Assembly: GCA_946811695.1 (NCBI GenBank)
Contig: OX328124.1
Span: 95,379,304-95,443,303 of the forward strand
Direction of reading: 5' to 3'
DNA length: 64,000 nt
Source of the DNA: Gonocerus acuteangulatus
Taxonomy: Eukaryota > Arthropoda > Insecta > Hemiptera > Coreidae
In this document: positions 1-12,269 of the stretch, piece by piece
Numbering within the stretch: position 1 is the stretch's first letter
How the letters are laid out: the number at the start of each line of letters is the position of its first letter
Program-made: the position numbers and the translations under genes
Notes under the pieces: generated by a model
The model's input: the letters and a program-made list of their open reading frames with translations, nothing else
What the model was told of the DNA's origin: nothing
Databases searched by the model: none

Positions 1-317
1 AACAGAGGAGCGAGTTACAGTCCAACTGTTGAGTAAATTGTTTCCAGCTCTATTATTCCAGGGAAAGGCAGTACTTTACAGCTCCCTTTCAGGATGAAGT
101 ACTCCGGAAGAAGTGTCTGACCTTTCTGCGGGGTACTCGGCAGTTAACCAGCCTGGCCTTAAACGAATAGTACCTGGAAATGGTTTACTCCAGAGCATGT
201 GGTTGAAATAGGGCAATCAATGGTTTAGAGGAATTACAAACAGTTTCGCCTTGTCTTCGAAAAGAGACAAAGAATGAAGGAGTTAAATGAAAAGAAACAG
301 AAAACTAAACTCGAGCA

Positions 318-410
318 TCAAATTAAATGTTCCTTATGGTTCAGAATCAGATACCTCTACAGTATCTACCCCTCTGGACAGTTGTGCCCTGTTAAATGAA
401 TGATTTAAAA
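318..410. repeat. Fragment of dispersed tRNA-like repeat
   Basis: The segment with 'cagaatcagatacctctac' is nearly repeated at 17315-17333, and both stretches continue into a related 'cctgtta' tail. It looks like a 3' fragment of the repeat seen at 4689-4930 and 17155-17370. No promoter boxes are visible in this piece. Confidence 0.5.
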
Positions 411-1967
411 CTACATTGGCCAACCGCAAACGCTCCGCTAGTCGCTGGTACAGTATACCTTCTTCAGATCGATAGAAGCAATAAACAGTAAAATAATTGT
501 GGAAGAAATTATACTTTGGCCGATTGTGGACACTAAATTTAAACACTTAGACTCTAGTCATATATATCATAATATTTGACACATATACTGCTTCTCTTAT
601 TTTATTTTTCTTTATGTAATTTTACAATCTTCAATATTCATTTCAAATAATTATTTTCTAAACATTTGTTGTTTTATACTTTCTATATTGGTGGTCACAG
701 GGAATAACTTGGCAATTTCAAAATCTCAACCTTTCAGGGCACCAACCACAAGTCGACAACGATCAGATCAAGGCTGTGAGTTACTGACTTCTTTTGCTCT
801 ATCAATGAGACTTAGGTTATTATCACAATGCATATAACTCATTTTGCCCATTTTCCCACTTACTAACTTATTCCCATAATAACTCGATAATATATCCTAT
901 ATGAATACAATAAACTACAAAACGAAAGCGAAAGCACATTCCTTGTTTTCACAAGGATGAGGATAGGGCTTACAGCCCCGAACCAAGAAACCGCAATGTT
1001 GCTCCATACTAGTGGAATTTCGATTAACAGTAAACAATTTGAAAAACAAGCCATTATTTGCATAGCGTCATAAGCACTGTACGATTTGAGTCCAGGAATG
1101 GAGGCAATTATAAAGCACATGTTATTATCATTCATAAGAAATTATGAGAAAAAAAAAAGGAAAATAATAATTTTAATGTATAGTTTAAGATATTATTGGT
1201 ATCCAGAAGGGCGTGATAACCAAACTGTTTACCGCCCATCAAACAGAAATCTAATCTAAAATACATGTTTCCATAAGCTTTGAAAGCTGGGGCACCTATA
1301 ATTTGTTATGGGTTTCGCGTACACAAACTTGGCTAATTACAAAACTACAATATTCTCTTATAAATATTTCGTTACGACACAAAATAATTTGTAGCTGCTA
1401 TCACGCTTACGGGCATTAATATGTGTGTGCTTATCTATATATTGCAGTGAGAGAAATAAAAAATTCAAACATATCTTGTACCTAAATAATCCTAAGTCGT
1501 CGCTCATATAGTTACATCATTATATACCTATATACAGAAAACACTTTTCTAAAAACTTTTTAAATTCGCCAAAATGTATCCTACCTTTAACAACATCAAC
1601 TCACCTCCACATAAAATTATGTTATTTCAACAAAAGCCATGCGCGTAGCTTCTCTAAAACAAAATATTAATATTGTAATATGTGAGCCTTTATAACGAGC
1701 CTCACTTCCTTGTAAAAGTTGCCAGACCAAAACGTTCAAACTTACGCCTATTATTTTAGGCGGGAGACATCATAAATACTGATTTTTTCAATTATCTAAG
1801 TCTATAACAAGTTTCAGGAAAATTACACACAAATTATTTATAAAATCCTAGTTTCTTCTCATTCAATTTCATGAATCAATCATTGTCTGAAAAAATTCAT
1901 TACTTGGAAAAATGTCATTGTCTCTGCGTTTCGGCCCCTTGAGTTTCGGCTATTTATTTTTCGATAG
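411..1967. other. No gene recognised (AT-rich spacer)
   Basis: Both strands are broken by frequent stops. The open frames here (90 residues at most) have no recognisable family signature. I see no clear repeat structure apart from AT-rich runs. Confidence 0.5.
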
Positions 1968-2466
1968 GATCTGAACGAATGTTAAGTCCTATTAATCCCA
2001 CCTCAATCCTCATTTGTTACAAAGCATCATGATCTGAACGAATGTTAAGCCCTATTAATCCCACCTCAATCCTCATTTGTTACAAAGCATAGGATCTGAA
2101 CGAATGTTAAGCCCTATTAATCCCACCTCAATCCTCATTTGTTACAAAGCATCATGATCTGAACGAATGATAAGCCCTATTAATCCCACCTCAATCCTCA
2201 TTTGTTACAAAGCATAGGATCTGAACGAATGTTAAGCCCTATTAATCCCACCTCAATCCTCATTTGTTACAAAGCATCATGATCTGAACGAATGTTAAGC
2301 CCTATTAATCCCACCTCAATCCTCATTTGTTACAAAGCATAGGATCTGAACGAATGTTAAGCCCTATTAATCCCACCTCAATCCTCATTTGTTACAAAGC
2401 ATCATGATCTGAACGAATGTTAAGCCCTATTAATCCCACCTCAATCCTCATTTGTTACAAAGCATA
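1968..2466. repeat. Tandem array with alternating 62/63-bp monomers
   Basis: Eight monomers start with 'gatctgaacgaatg' at 1968, 2031, 2093, 2156, 2218, 2281, 2343 and 2406. Spacing alternates 63, 62, 63, 62 because the junctions alternate between 'aaagcatcatgatctg' and 'aaagcataggatctg'. The true unit is therefore a 125-bp dimer repeated four times. Copies are almost identical; the clear changes are 'gttaagtcct' in the first monomer and 'aatgataag' in the fourth. This points to recent amplification of a dimer. No coding potential. Confidence 0.95.
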
Positions 2467-2479
2467 TCATCGAAATATT

Positions 2480-4129
2480 ATTGATCAATTTAATCATAAA
2501 TTGCTTTTAGATTATATTTTAATTTATAAATATATTCGATTGTGATTTTTAGTATATTTCTGTTTGTTATTATAGACATAATATTTTACATCAATTTGTG
2601 TAATAACGAATCTTACAGTTATGAAAAGTAAGTACACACGCCTTTGTATGGGGCGTTGTCAAGAAAAGAAATTATGTAAGCAAATAAATATTTAGTTTTC
2701 AGTTTTGATCACGGATCCTACGTACAGAATAAATAAAAGGAAAAGCCACAGCCTTGCCGTTTCTTCTTAAGTCCTTGACATTAAGGTATGAGTTTTGTCT
2801 TTTTTGTGTTTTATTTGAGGTCTTAATAATCAAAGATTCAGCGATAGCTATATTAAATTTTAAATCCTTAAATCCATTTATTTTTATTTTTCATGCATCA
2901 TCAACTGTCGCAATCTCAACTTTAAAAATAATAAATTGCCAGATCGAGATTCGAACTAACTTCATTTACATCAAACATTTTGTGGTTTTTATTTTCATCT
3001 CCTAAAGACTTTTCGGATTCATGTATTTTATTTTTGCTGTAATGTAACATGAAAGGCTTTATATTTTTTATATGAACTTATATTTCTTTTTTCAAAAACA
3101 AAAAACACCTTTATAGGATGAAGATAGTCAACACTCCCACCTGCAAATGGTGTGGAGTCATATACGCTTTAGGCACTTTGGTGAAGTTTCATAATAATCA
3201 TTTTTAATCAATATTAATAAAAACAATACTATTCTTGTATTGAATATTCTAATAACTATTTCGAAAAAGGTTTTTCGTTTTTCTTGGTATAACCTGAACC
3301 TGCCATTGTTCCTCCTCTGGAAAACCACAAAAGAAGTTTTTTTTTTTAAATTTTTTTGAAGAATTATCTAAACTGAACCTTATTGAAACTAATATTACAA
3401 AAAGAAAATGAAATTTCTACTGGAATCAGGGAGCGGCGTGTAAAAGGTTAATTTTCTTTAGATAGATCAAATATATAACAGCTCTAACCAAAGGTGATAC
3501 ATTTTATTGAGATATCTTATGGTGCAATCATGGGATTACAGTTTCAGATTTTTTTTTTTTTTTTTTTCCTTTTTTCAATATAAATCTTCTGGTTTCTGCA
3601 TTTCATCTTTCTTTTTTGTAAATTTCAGAGGAAAACATGTCTGAATTACAAAACTCTCAAACTTATATTCATTCCATTTGTATTCAAACATTATTACCGA
3701 AATAAATTGCTATAAACTTTATGAGGACCGGTTTTGAGGCTAGGTGGAGTCAGATTAGCTGATGATATGCTGCTTCTCATGACCTCATCCTCCGACGATG
3801 AAGAACTCTCCTGCTTATGAGGCCTGGTGAAGAAAGAAAAAAAAAAGAAGAGAAAAAATAAACACGGTCTGAAGCTAGTCAGCAAGCAATGCTCTCAGGC
3901 CCGTACAAAGGAGGCCGATGACGTCACCTTCCTTTTTTTAGTCTGACGGACGCATTGGTCCTTCGGGTTTCATAGGCTTTCCTTCTAAGGCGCCACTTGG
4001 AATGGGTTTTCATCCGATGTAGGTAGTCGTCAGTTTAATCGTCAACGAGCTCTCCGCTATCTGCTTGTCCCATCGGGCGAATGTTATGCCTAGCCGGTGT
4101 CTGTTATTTTTGCTCCCTGTCGCAAATCC
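2480..4129. other. No gene recognised
   Basis: AT-rich DNA with poly-T runs (for example near 3550-3567) and no recognisable coding signature. Open frames near 2754 (+, 83 codons) and 3694 (-, 63 codons) show only biased, hydrophobic or lysine/serine-rich composition. Confidence 0.45.
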
Positions 4130-4315
4130 TTTCGACAAAACACAGGACTTGGCGGAAATGAATTAGCAGACAATCCAAACTAAAACTATGCAGAACACGA
4201 ACTAATACCAAAAAAAGTTATCCAGTCATCATTAAGGACTATGTCACTGCGATGGTTCGATCAAGAATCGCAAAGAATACTTACACAGATTCGGATTGTC
4301 AGACAACAAAGATAA
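4130..4315 (+). pseudogene. Non-LTR retrotransposon RNase H domain relic
   Basis: Reading from 4130, the frame gives FRQNTGLGGNELADNPN, a stop, then residues including IPKKVIQSSLRTMSLRWF and a second stop at 4313-4315. The TGLxGNELAD block is the C-terminal signature of the RNase H domain found in I/Jockey-type LINE polyproteins, where the D is catalytic and the usual sequence is close to HTGxxGNExAD. The IPKxxIxxSLR...W continuation is also typical of that region. The expected His is replaced (QNTG) and an in-frame stop follows the motif, so this is a dead fragment. No reverse transcriptase could be traced upstream. Family assignment rests on this short motif alone. Confidence 0.7.
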
Positions 4316-4688
4316 AAGAACTGTGCAGGTCATCAGCTAATGATGAAGATTGTATTAAAAAACACAGAATAACCATTAATGTGTTAAACAAAAATGACTA
4401 CACCTAAAATTGTTGTTTTATTTCAAGTGACGTATCTTCTTCTGGATAATCGATATTTTGTATATAGATTCTATTGATTTATACAGCTGATGTACACCAT
4501 AGGAAATATAATAACTTTTGGCGAGACGACATTAAAAGATTCACATTTTTTTAATTGTGCTATTTTAACAGTGTTTAAAACATTTTAAAACAGAGGTATG
4601 TAAAATCGTGTACATGTAGAGCTTAAAATAAGTTAATTCTACTAGACCTTCTGTGTGGCGCATATATATATATATACATATATATATG

Positions 4689-4930
4689 GCGCAAGATTGG
4701 TTCAGTTTTAGAGCACTGTCTCATATTTTGAAGGATTTCATCTTCAAGTGTAGTGGTTCGAAGTTTGGATTTGGGATCACAGACCCCCACACATTATTAT
4801 ACTTAATAGTTACCCGTAAAGGGGAAAATTAGACGGCCGGAGCATGGTACTGACCATAATATCTCCCTAATGAACCAAGTGGTCAGACTCTGCAGTATAT
4901 GCGCCTCTGGGCCCTCGTGACGTGTTATGT
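4689..4930 (+). repeat. tRNA-like SINE (third head/tail type)
   Basis: It starts 'tggcgcaagattggttcag' and contains 'gtggttcgaag', which resemble a decayed A box and B box. The following body 'gtactgaccataatatctcc' aligns with 'gtactgaccacgatatctct' at 17275. Two further copies in the window (17155-17370, 318-410) support a dispersed family. An (AT)n run lies directly upstream. Confidence 0.55.
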
Positions 4931-5002
4931 GACTGATATGTTATTATCAATTGCATCTACTGTATTTATGACTTCACGTCATGTCTCACTAGTCCTTCAT
5001 GG

Positions 5003-5066
5003 GCGTATATAAGGGGTGGGCTGGGTGGATGAGATCCCCCCCCCCCCCCGAAATTTTATTTTGTTG
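5003..5066. repeat. Poly-C dispersed repeat ('gggcgtatataag...gaaatttt')
   Basis: The pattern 'gggcgtatataagggg', a 14-C run, then 'gaaatttt' recurs with variation near 5205-5262, 11208-11257, 15428-15460, 15715-15772, 19552-19585 and 19740-19795. It is one interspersed family with a homopolymer core, not a local accident. Confidence 0.6.
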
Positions 5067-5204
5067 AGAACATATCAAGTAAAAAAAGCCTATAACAACG
5101 AAAAATGTCTTCTAAATTTACCCTGATCTACTAGGCGTCTAGATGACCTTAAACTCACCGTTTTACACTAAAATATTTAAACTTTTCCCCACACCCTAAA
5201 TGCC

Positions 5205-5262
5205 GAGGTGCTCCTAGCCCCCCCCCCCGATTTTTTTTTCTATATACGCTAGTGCGTTAGGT
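5205..5262. repeat. Poly-C dispersed repeat, second local copy
   Basis: An 11-C run is followed by 'gatttttttttctatatacgc'-type sequence. The family resemblance is to 15715-15772 ('cccgaaattatttcctatata'). Confidence 0.5.
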
Positions 5263-5282
5263 GACTTAAACGATTGTCCCTG

Positions 5283-5420
5283 CTAGACATGCGCGCCGCG
5301 CCGGAGCCGCTACGCCACGCCGGTGTCGAGTGGCGCCGCCGCCGCCGCGCCTAGTCAGTGGGCGCGCCGATTTGATTCGCAATAGTAACAGAAACGGTGT
5401 AGCGCGGATGGGTGTTGGAG
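5283..5420. other. Short GC/CpG-rich patch
   Basis: About 140 bp rich in CpG ('gcgcgccgcgccggagccgc', 'gccgccgccgccgcgcc', 'gggcgcgccg') interrupts a strongly AT-rich region. It could be a small unmethylated promoter-like island or a GC-rich repeat fragment. No open frame with a recognisable product starts from it, so no gene is called. Confidence 0.5.
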
Positions 5421-5647
5421 AAAAGCTGTGAGCGTACTGCTTGGTGACCGGCCGAAGCCGTTTTGAAATTACTTTCTGAACAAGTAAACGCTTGTGTGTT
5501 GTGCTATTTTATTGGGAAATGACAAATCATGGATCGGAAAAGCGTAAAATAAAAGAATTTTATATAAACGTGCTTTCAACTTAACAAATAAATTCAGCTT
5601 TTGTTGAAGATATTTTGGAAACCTCGCAGTTGAAGAGAAAAACAAAT

Positions 5648-6590
5648 AAAGTCCGATTCGCGGGAACTGCGTCATCTTAGCACGGTTCCACTCATAACTC
5701 TAGTGCTATTAGTAAAGAAATAAAAACAGTTATTGATCTTTCGTTAAAAATATAAAATGAAATTTTAAACAGAAGGAAGTGAAACAGGAAACTGGGAGTA
5801 TCCTAAGACTAAATGACTCCCCCGCTTTCTCAACGTTCAACCTACGAAAACACTATAGTCAATAAGTTTTTATTTTCCTGCCTCCTTTCACTAAAAGTTT
5901 AATTTTACTGATAATTACTATTTAAAACAATCAATTAAAAAGTGAGTTAAACAAAGACAAAGGGCCGTTCAAAAGAAAATAACAAACACTTTCGAAGTTT
6001 TAAGCACTTAATCTCGGATTGACATCACCCCATCGAAAATTGCTTTAGAACCTTGTTTGTAGAGACATTAGTAAGCTTTCGAATAGTCACCTTTCTCTTT
6101 CCACCGATTTTAAGATATTTACGAAAAAATACGAAGACCCCAAAACTTTTCAGGTCTATTATTAATATTTTTTTTTCTTTGAATACTTCCTTAACACAAA
6201 TGTAACCAACATCTTAGTTTAGTTGAATTTAAAAAAAAAAAGTTTTAATGGACTCCATATAATGGATTTCATGTACCCAAACCGAAAATGTTTTACACAA
6301 AACATTTTTTCTACTTTCTCAATAACGGTTACATATATCGCCTTAAAAATGGTTTCATTCGTTTTCCTATGTTAAGGAACCTACAAAACGAGTACCTGCG
6401 AGCATATAAACCTGAAAACGTAAGCGTTACGGTCTTTTTCATGTGAATTTCGCGCCAAAACTCATGTTCAGGAGGACGGATTCTCGTGGTTAACGAACTT
6501 GATTTTTCAAATCAGACGATTTTTGTACCAAAGTTCGTCAAAATTGGACCATTTTCGAGCCTGTGAAATAGCGAACAGACAAATATTGAC
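5648..6590 (+). mobile_element. Family B non-autonomous element (HINE-like), 3' truncated
   Basis: The 5' end has the family motif 'gtccgattcgcgggaactgc' at 5651, then 'gtcatcttagcacggttcc'. The body shares many blocks with the full copy at 39578-40969: 'tttaagcacttaatctc', 'aacgtaagcgttacgg', 'ggttaacgaacttga' and 'gcgaacagacaaatat'. The 3' hairpin and CTAAAA end are not found. No protein is encoded; the weak open frames inside are incidental. Confidence 0.7.
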
Positions 6591-6599
6591 ATACATACT

Positions 6600-7680
6600 G
6601 TAATTTAAATCGTAACATCTCCCTTGGGGGTTAAGTATAATAGCCCACGCCACCGGCTATTTCGGCCTGAAAATTCAGTCTCGGCGCGCATGTATAGTCC
6701 CTGTTTCTGAGAATGGGACTTATTATTTTAAACGAATCCACAGTAAACCTATACGCCCACAGAAAAATTAATTCAAAATAACCACCACCATAACAATCAG
6801 TGCAAGAGTGATGCCTAAGCACCTATCCGCCTATTATTACAAGTGGTTATTGCAAATCCCCCGAGAACTAAAGGCCCATGGATGAGTTGTTCATGTGTTG
6901 CTGGCCTACAAGCATTGTATGTAAATAGGCAGGTCAGGTCAGCCTCCCGAGCTGCATCGGTTCATTGCACACGGCTGCATTCTATCCTCAACCACTTATA
7001 TCCGCATTACAAGCACTTTGTATTCTTAAAATAGACCAAGTAATGGACATAGTTTCCTATTTAGGCTCAATATAACTTTCAGAGCTAATGTATTATATTT
7101 GAAGGGTTGAGAAGCCAAGGGATACAAGTGACGTTATAATCATTTTGGGATATCACTATTTAAAGTTAATCGTTTTTGTAAATTCCCAGATAAGTGTAAG
7201 TCTGTATAATGTTTTAATTATGTTTCTACAATGCATCAATTGAAATTTCAGTAATATAGTTTAAGAAAAATTGTAATGTAGATTATCAATTTATAAGACA
7301 GCCACACACAAAAAAATAAAATAAAAGTCCGGACCCAGAGACCAGACCATGTTTCCTATATGTTTCTGGGGTCGCTGAATCCGTATCCGGGGTCAGAAAA
7401 AGCCCTGCGTATTTTGTTTAAGCCCCACCCCTCAAAACTCATAATTTAGGATATTGTACACTATAAGTTGTTATCTAAAATAAACGACTATTTCCTAGGT
7501 ACTGCCTTTTAGTGCATAAAAATACTAATGTAATACGAGACTTCAGCGAACTTGATTGGTCAATTTGGAGCGATGTTACAGCCCTTCAAATTTAAGACTT
7601 TTCTAAAAAGTAAGTCTTTGATTTTTTACACATAAATTGGCATAAGGCCTTCTCCAGTAATTCTTGAACTGATGCAATCC
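6600..7680. other. No gene recognised
   Basis: Two 63-codon open frames (6631-6822 minus, 6843-7034 plus) lie here, without recognisable domains. The local GC content is slightly higher than around, but I cannot assign a function or repeat family. Confidence 0.4.
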
Positions 7681-8242
7681 TTAAAATCCCAAAATACAAC
7701 CCTTAAAAAATCTCCCCATATTTTATTGGAGCAATGTATCAATTAAAGTAAATTAAATAAACGACCTAAAATAAATTAATTAAGCTTCCGTTTTCGAACT
7801 ACTTTTTTATAAATTTGACTACATGTTAATTACAATGTTCTCTAAGCATTGGGGAAAAGATAGGAAGGCAAGTACCGCTTGCCCTATTAAAACTCTGTCA
7901 GTAAGATTAGTTTAGCTATTATGTATCATATACTAGATTACCAAAAAAATGCTAAGAAAAATCGCTTTTTTTTAGGTAAACATGGATACGCTCTGCCCCT
8001 GTCTGTTAAAAAGTGGATCTTTAAGGCTAAATATCTCGAAAACGAATAGAGCTTAGAGGGTCCTATCTTTTCCCAATGCATAGAAGACACTGTAATTAAC
8101 ATGTAGGCAAATTTATAAAAAAGTAGTTGGAAAATGGAAGCTTAATTAATTTATTTTAGGTCGTTTATTTAATTTACTTCAATTGATACATTGCTCCAAT
8201 AAAATATGGCAAGATGTTTTAAGGGTTGTATTTTGGGATTTT
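7681..8242. repeat. Large foldback (inverted repeat, ~185-bp arms)
   Basis: The left arm (7681-7865) and right arm (8061-8242) are near reverse complements. For example 'aaaatcccaaaatacaaccc' pairs with 'gggttgtattttgggatttt', and 'ggggaaaagatagga' pairs with 'tcctatcttttccc'. The loop is about 195 bp. Arms have drifted by scattered mismatches. It is probably an old foldback or MITE-like insertion, with no coding content. Confidence 0.85.
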
Positions 8243-9998
8243 CAAGTCCTTGGGATTTTAACAATATACAATCAGAACTTAACAGTATACCGGCTTTTGG
8301 CCTCGTACATTGTCACTGAACATAGTTAATTTTTTAACTGTCGCTGGAAAAGTATTGATAAACTTCATCAAACCATACAGTATCTTGAGGGCTATGAGGC
8401 CTGACCCTCATGCCACGTGTACATAGAAGCATTGCCTACTTTGTGTACACAAAAGTCGTAAATCTGCTGGTATCGTGAATAATACACATTTGAGCAAGTC
8501 ACAAGTTGACAATTGTCACTTGTATCCCTTGTGCACCAAACAAATCTGCTCATTTTTAAAGTAGTTGATTTTGTTTCCGCTATTTCTCAGCAAATACCAG
8601 ACATTTACTTATATCCCTTTGCCACCAACATTTCGTATGTATTAACTATCCAGATCTGCACTTAATTCGATTTTTTTTAAAATGTCACTTGTACCCCTCG
8701 GCTTCTCAACCCGTCATTTAAGAAAACACAATTAGGTACAATAAAAAATCAAGAAACTAATTCATGAAAACTTACAAAAGATTGTTGACAGTGAATATTA
8801 TCAAGATGTAGACTGTCGGGTTTAGGTTTTGATAATTATATAAAAATATAGTAACAATTAATAATGAGTTCGTACTTTTGCCTACGTTGAGGCTTAATGT
8901 TTTATAAGCCCTCATCGGGACTACAAAACAAAAATGGGCAAAAAATAAGTCAAAATAACTAACTAAATAAATACATAATAAATATAAAATTACAACAATT
9001 GAGTATGTTAAAAGATAAAATGACCAGTGTTATAATGAAATTAAGTTATATGCTAAGTGTTAACAATTGAAGCATAAACAGGATAATTAAGTTAACATGG
9101 TGCTAATGACCCTATTCCGAGCACCTGAATAAAAAAAAATAAGTTAACAAGATTTGAATGGAATAGATATACATATATTTTCCTGTTTATACTCATCTAT
9201 TTATATTTTATTATTATTATTTTAGTGACATTTTCATGACTTGAATTGTAAATTTCATGCCCATTAAAAAGAAAATAATTTCACTTAAAAATAAAAAGCC
9301 TTAACTTTTAGCTTAAAATATTTGTAGCCTTAAACGAATTACAGTGAAATTTATTAAATTACAATTTACAAAATTTGTTATCACAATTTACAATATTTGT
9401 TGAAGAGTATAGTTACAATAATTTTAAAAGTGAAGAAACGATGTACTAAATTTTTTTAAGGACTATGGTATTAGCAGCCTCAAAAATTTCGAACAAAGCA
9501 GAATTCAAAATTTCTAAAAATATTACTAACTAAATATTTATTTTCAATCTACATAATTTAGTAAATTAAAGTGTGCGCCATTTCAATATTTAAGTCTGCA
9601 TGAAAAACTCTGAATATGAATAAAAATAAATAAAAATATATGTAAATACTGGCTAATTTATTTGCAAATGCTAGAACAGGAATCTAACAGAGCAAGGGGT
9701 GGGGGAGGCTTATAGCATTGCGTCGCCGCAAGAAAGATGCGACAATTACGAATGCCCGGAGGTACCGATATTATGTTAGACTCCGGTAAAACTGAAATTT
9801 CGTGACATGGTTTCAAAATTCATGATTTTGTCGTACCCTGTTTTCAATTTCGTTACAGTTTTAGGATTTTCGTGACTTTTTCGTTCATTATACCCTGCTA
9901 TGCTATGTGAACCAATGAACTTAACTTAATATGCACAGTTATTTTTTTATTTGGTTATTTAGAGCTCGCTAAGTTGCTTCTTGCTATTTTGATCACAA

Positions 9999-10001
<3 letters not shown>
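8243..10001. other. AT-rich DNA; one decayed PLE/hammerhead-like stretch
   Basis: No genes recognised. On the minus strand near 8885-8930 the sequence reads 'CCGATGAGGGCTTATAAAAC', then 'ATTAAGCCTCAACGTAGG'. This matches the layout CTGANGA, stem II (GGGCTT/AAGCC), GAAACGT, with both core boxes mutated. It is best read as a dead copy of the PLE-associated hammerhead motif seen elsewhere in the window. Confidence 0.4.

Positions 10002-10032
<31 letters not shown>
10002..10032. repeat. Poly-T tract (31 nt)
   Basis: Homopolymer T run. It may be the reverse of a retroelement poly-A tail, but no SINE body was recognised directly after it. Confidence 0.9.
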
Positions 10033-10038
<6 letters not shown>

Positions 10039-10239
10039 GCATGGAACATTACCTCACTCCCAGAAAACGTTACGCGAAAATGCAACCCCAAAATAGCCCA
10101 CTCATTTCCGGGACCACTTAATGACCCCTTCCGGTTCACTTCATGCTAACATCCTGTTCAATTCCTGTTAATGAAAAAATATCCATGATGTTAATCATTT
10201 CCCGATAAGGGGAATTAAAATTTGTCTAATGAACCCTCA

Positions 10240-10312
10240 AGGGTCTTCCCGTATTCTAGTGCCTAGCACGCTGAATTCTCATGCACGAAACTTGGGGTCG
10301 AGTCTTGACTGT
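10240..10312 (+). repeat. tRNA-derived SINE head
   Basis: 'gggtcttcccgtattctagt' and 'gcctagcacg' correspond to the 5' half and A box of the tRNA-like heads at 32818 and 57975. 'ggggtcgagtctt' occupies the B-box position. The downstream body does not contain the common 'gatagcccggcgctaatg' tail. Too degenerate for a functional tRNA gene. Confidence 0.6.
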
Positions 10313-10319
10313 GCCAGGT

Positions 10320-11207
10320 TGACTGTTTTGAGCGATAGCCTCCCTGAAAAGAATCCCTGCTACATCATGGGTGTTTAGAAAGTGTGGTAACATTTAGATA
10401 CTTCGCCGATAATGGTGAATAAATTTTCCAAACTCATAAAGCAATATAACCGTATAAAAAATAAATAGCTGTAGGAACAAATTAAACATTTAAGTTATAA
10501 ATTTATAATAAGCTAGGTTTTTACAAGTTGAAGATAATTATGAAGTTGTATAATTTGGGTCTTCAAATTATTCCATAGATATAATCTAATGAAAAATTGG
10601 ATACGAGCAACAAAAAATGATGTAGTCTCGGCAAAAAAAAAAAAAAAAATGGCTCAAAGGTTTGTGATTTAAGGAAGCGACCATCCAAGCAGGTACGTGG
10701 GAAGGACCAAATTGTAAATTATGGGCTATATTTCTCGCATATCTCTTCGGAGGGAGGATGCACAAAGGATCCAGGAGCAGGTAGGCGGAAACCTGGGGAT
10801 AGGAAAACAACTCTAACACATACCCAAAACTATAATTCATCCAGATTCGTAGGAAGTTAGGAAAACATTATAATAAGCCATTTACTAACTAAAGAAGTCA
10901 CAATTAAAGTAAATCGTGACACCTAGCGACCAGATTAAAAATAGAGTAGCTCACCTTTTCGTATCAAGTCGGCTGATATTCCTGCCCAACATGTTGGCTA
11001 TATGAGCCTTAACACAGCCTGTGTCGATAAAGATCAACCACATGGACTGATTGTAAAATCTTTTTTTAAAATGTATTTAATAATATAAATCAAAAATGAC
11101 GAGACGACATCGGACCAAATGCCGTGAATACGTAACGTAGAAACTATCGTTGAACAACAAGACCATGCAATTCTTACAAACCGATCGATATGCTGTTAGA
11201 TCAAATC
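10320..11207. other. No gene recognised
   Basis: AT-rich DNA. The 84-codon minus-strand frame at 10586-10840 spans an A-run and has no recognisable domain. Confidence 0.4.
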
Positions 11208-11257
11208 AACATTTCGGGGGGGGGGGGTCAGCCAACTGCCTTATATAGGCCCATGGA
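11208..11257. repeat. Poly-G dispersed repeat copy
   Basis: 'catttcggggggggggggtc' is followed by 'tatataggcccatgg', the reverse-orientation form of the poly-C family (compare 19740-19795). Confidence 0.55.
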
Positions 11258-11398
11258 AAATTGGGTATTTATTACAAGAAATGCGTTTATGTTAGAACTG
11301 CATATAGACCAAAACGAGATAGAATCGTGAGGTTGGCGGTGTTTCACCACCTAGAGTATTTTCGCCAAGTTCCACAATGTGACTGGAATATTAAGGTT

Positions 11399-11955
11399 TG
11401 TGTGTATGTGTCCTTCCGGAATTCGCATAAATATTGGTAGCTGGAGCCCCCCACCGTAGCATGCCAGGGCGTTGAGTCACCTCCTGCCTGCTCGTACCTG
11501 TCTGACAGCTATCCTCTTTCTTCTTATTCCCCTCTCTATGGTGGCGCCGTGTTCTCGCGTTCTTCCTACGCGTCTACGGCGTCTTCTTCGTCTTTTTATC
11601 GTGCGAGAGAAGGGACAGAATATTCACCGCGTCTCACCGATATCTGCGACCGAACACCTGTTACGGCATATAATTAAAGGAACATCTGCTCGGGCAGCCT
11701 TCTAAGGGGCGATTTTTTCTCCGTCGTATTTGAGCTAGTGAAGTCTTTCACTTTAATATCTTCATTTATCAATAAAGTCATGCGAATTAGAGCTTTATGG
11801 TGTGTTCGTACGCTTCAGTATTTCAAAAAGCACACCCTGAATAGTATATATAGTAGACTCTGCCTTATCCGGCGTTCTCCGATGGGTGAGAGATCTTGGA
11901 ACCCGCCGGACCTAGACCGGCCCGAGGGTTCCTCCCCTTCCTAGCTAGCCAGACA
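11399..11955 (+). mobile_element. Possible solo LTR
   Basis: A roughly 550-bp block is richer in GC than its surroundings. It has a TATA-like 'gcataaatatt' near 11426, a polyadenylation-like 'aataaag' near 11773 and a TG start. The end is uncertain, near 'tagccagaca'. Two open frames (11472-11705, 11738-11944) have no retroviral domain and look incidental. I could not find a convincing target duplication or a second copy, so this is tentative. Unusual promoter DNA is an alternative. Confidence 0.3.
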
Positions 11956-12269
11956 TTTGTTTCGTGGTATTTCATTAAATGAAAGTCAAAGGAGGCATGT
12001 GTGTTTCGATTTAGAGGCAGGAACCTGTTTGTTTACTAAACCTGTTTGTTTACTAAAAAAAAAAAAAAAAAAATTCTAGTAAATTTGTTCTATCAAAAAT
12101 GGTAAATACTATTACATCCTCAAAAAATAAGGTTTTTCAAATACATGCCATAACACAATACTTTGAAGGCTATCTTCTTTTGGAATCTAATAATTCTCAG
12201 ATATTTGATTCTTTGCACAGACTAAACTGTGGTTGTGTTATTGGAAATAAAGTGTCAGACCAGAAAGAG

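Noticed and set aside
2031..2466. CRISPR array
   Set aside because: The repeats are directly adjacent, near-identical 62/63-bp monomers without unique spacers, and the DNA is eukaryotic.
11472..11944. Two small Arg-rich frames as host genes
   Set aside because: No domain, and they sit in a block that looks more like an LTR or promoter-type sequence.
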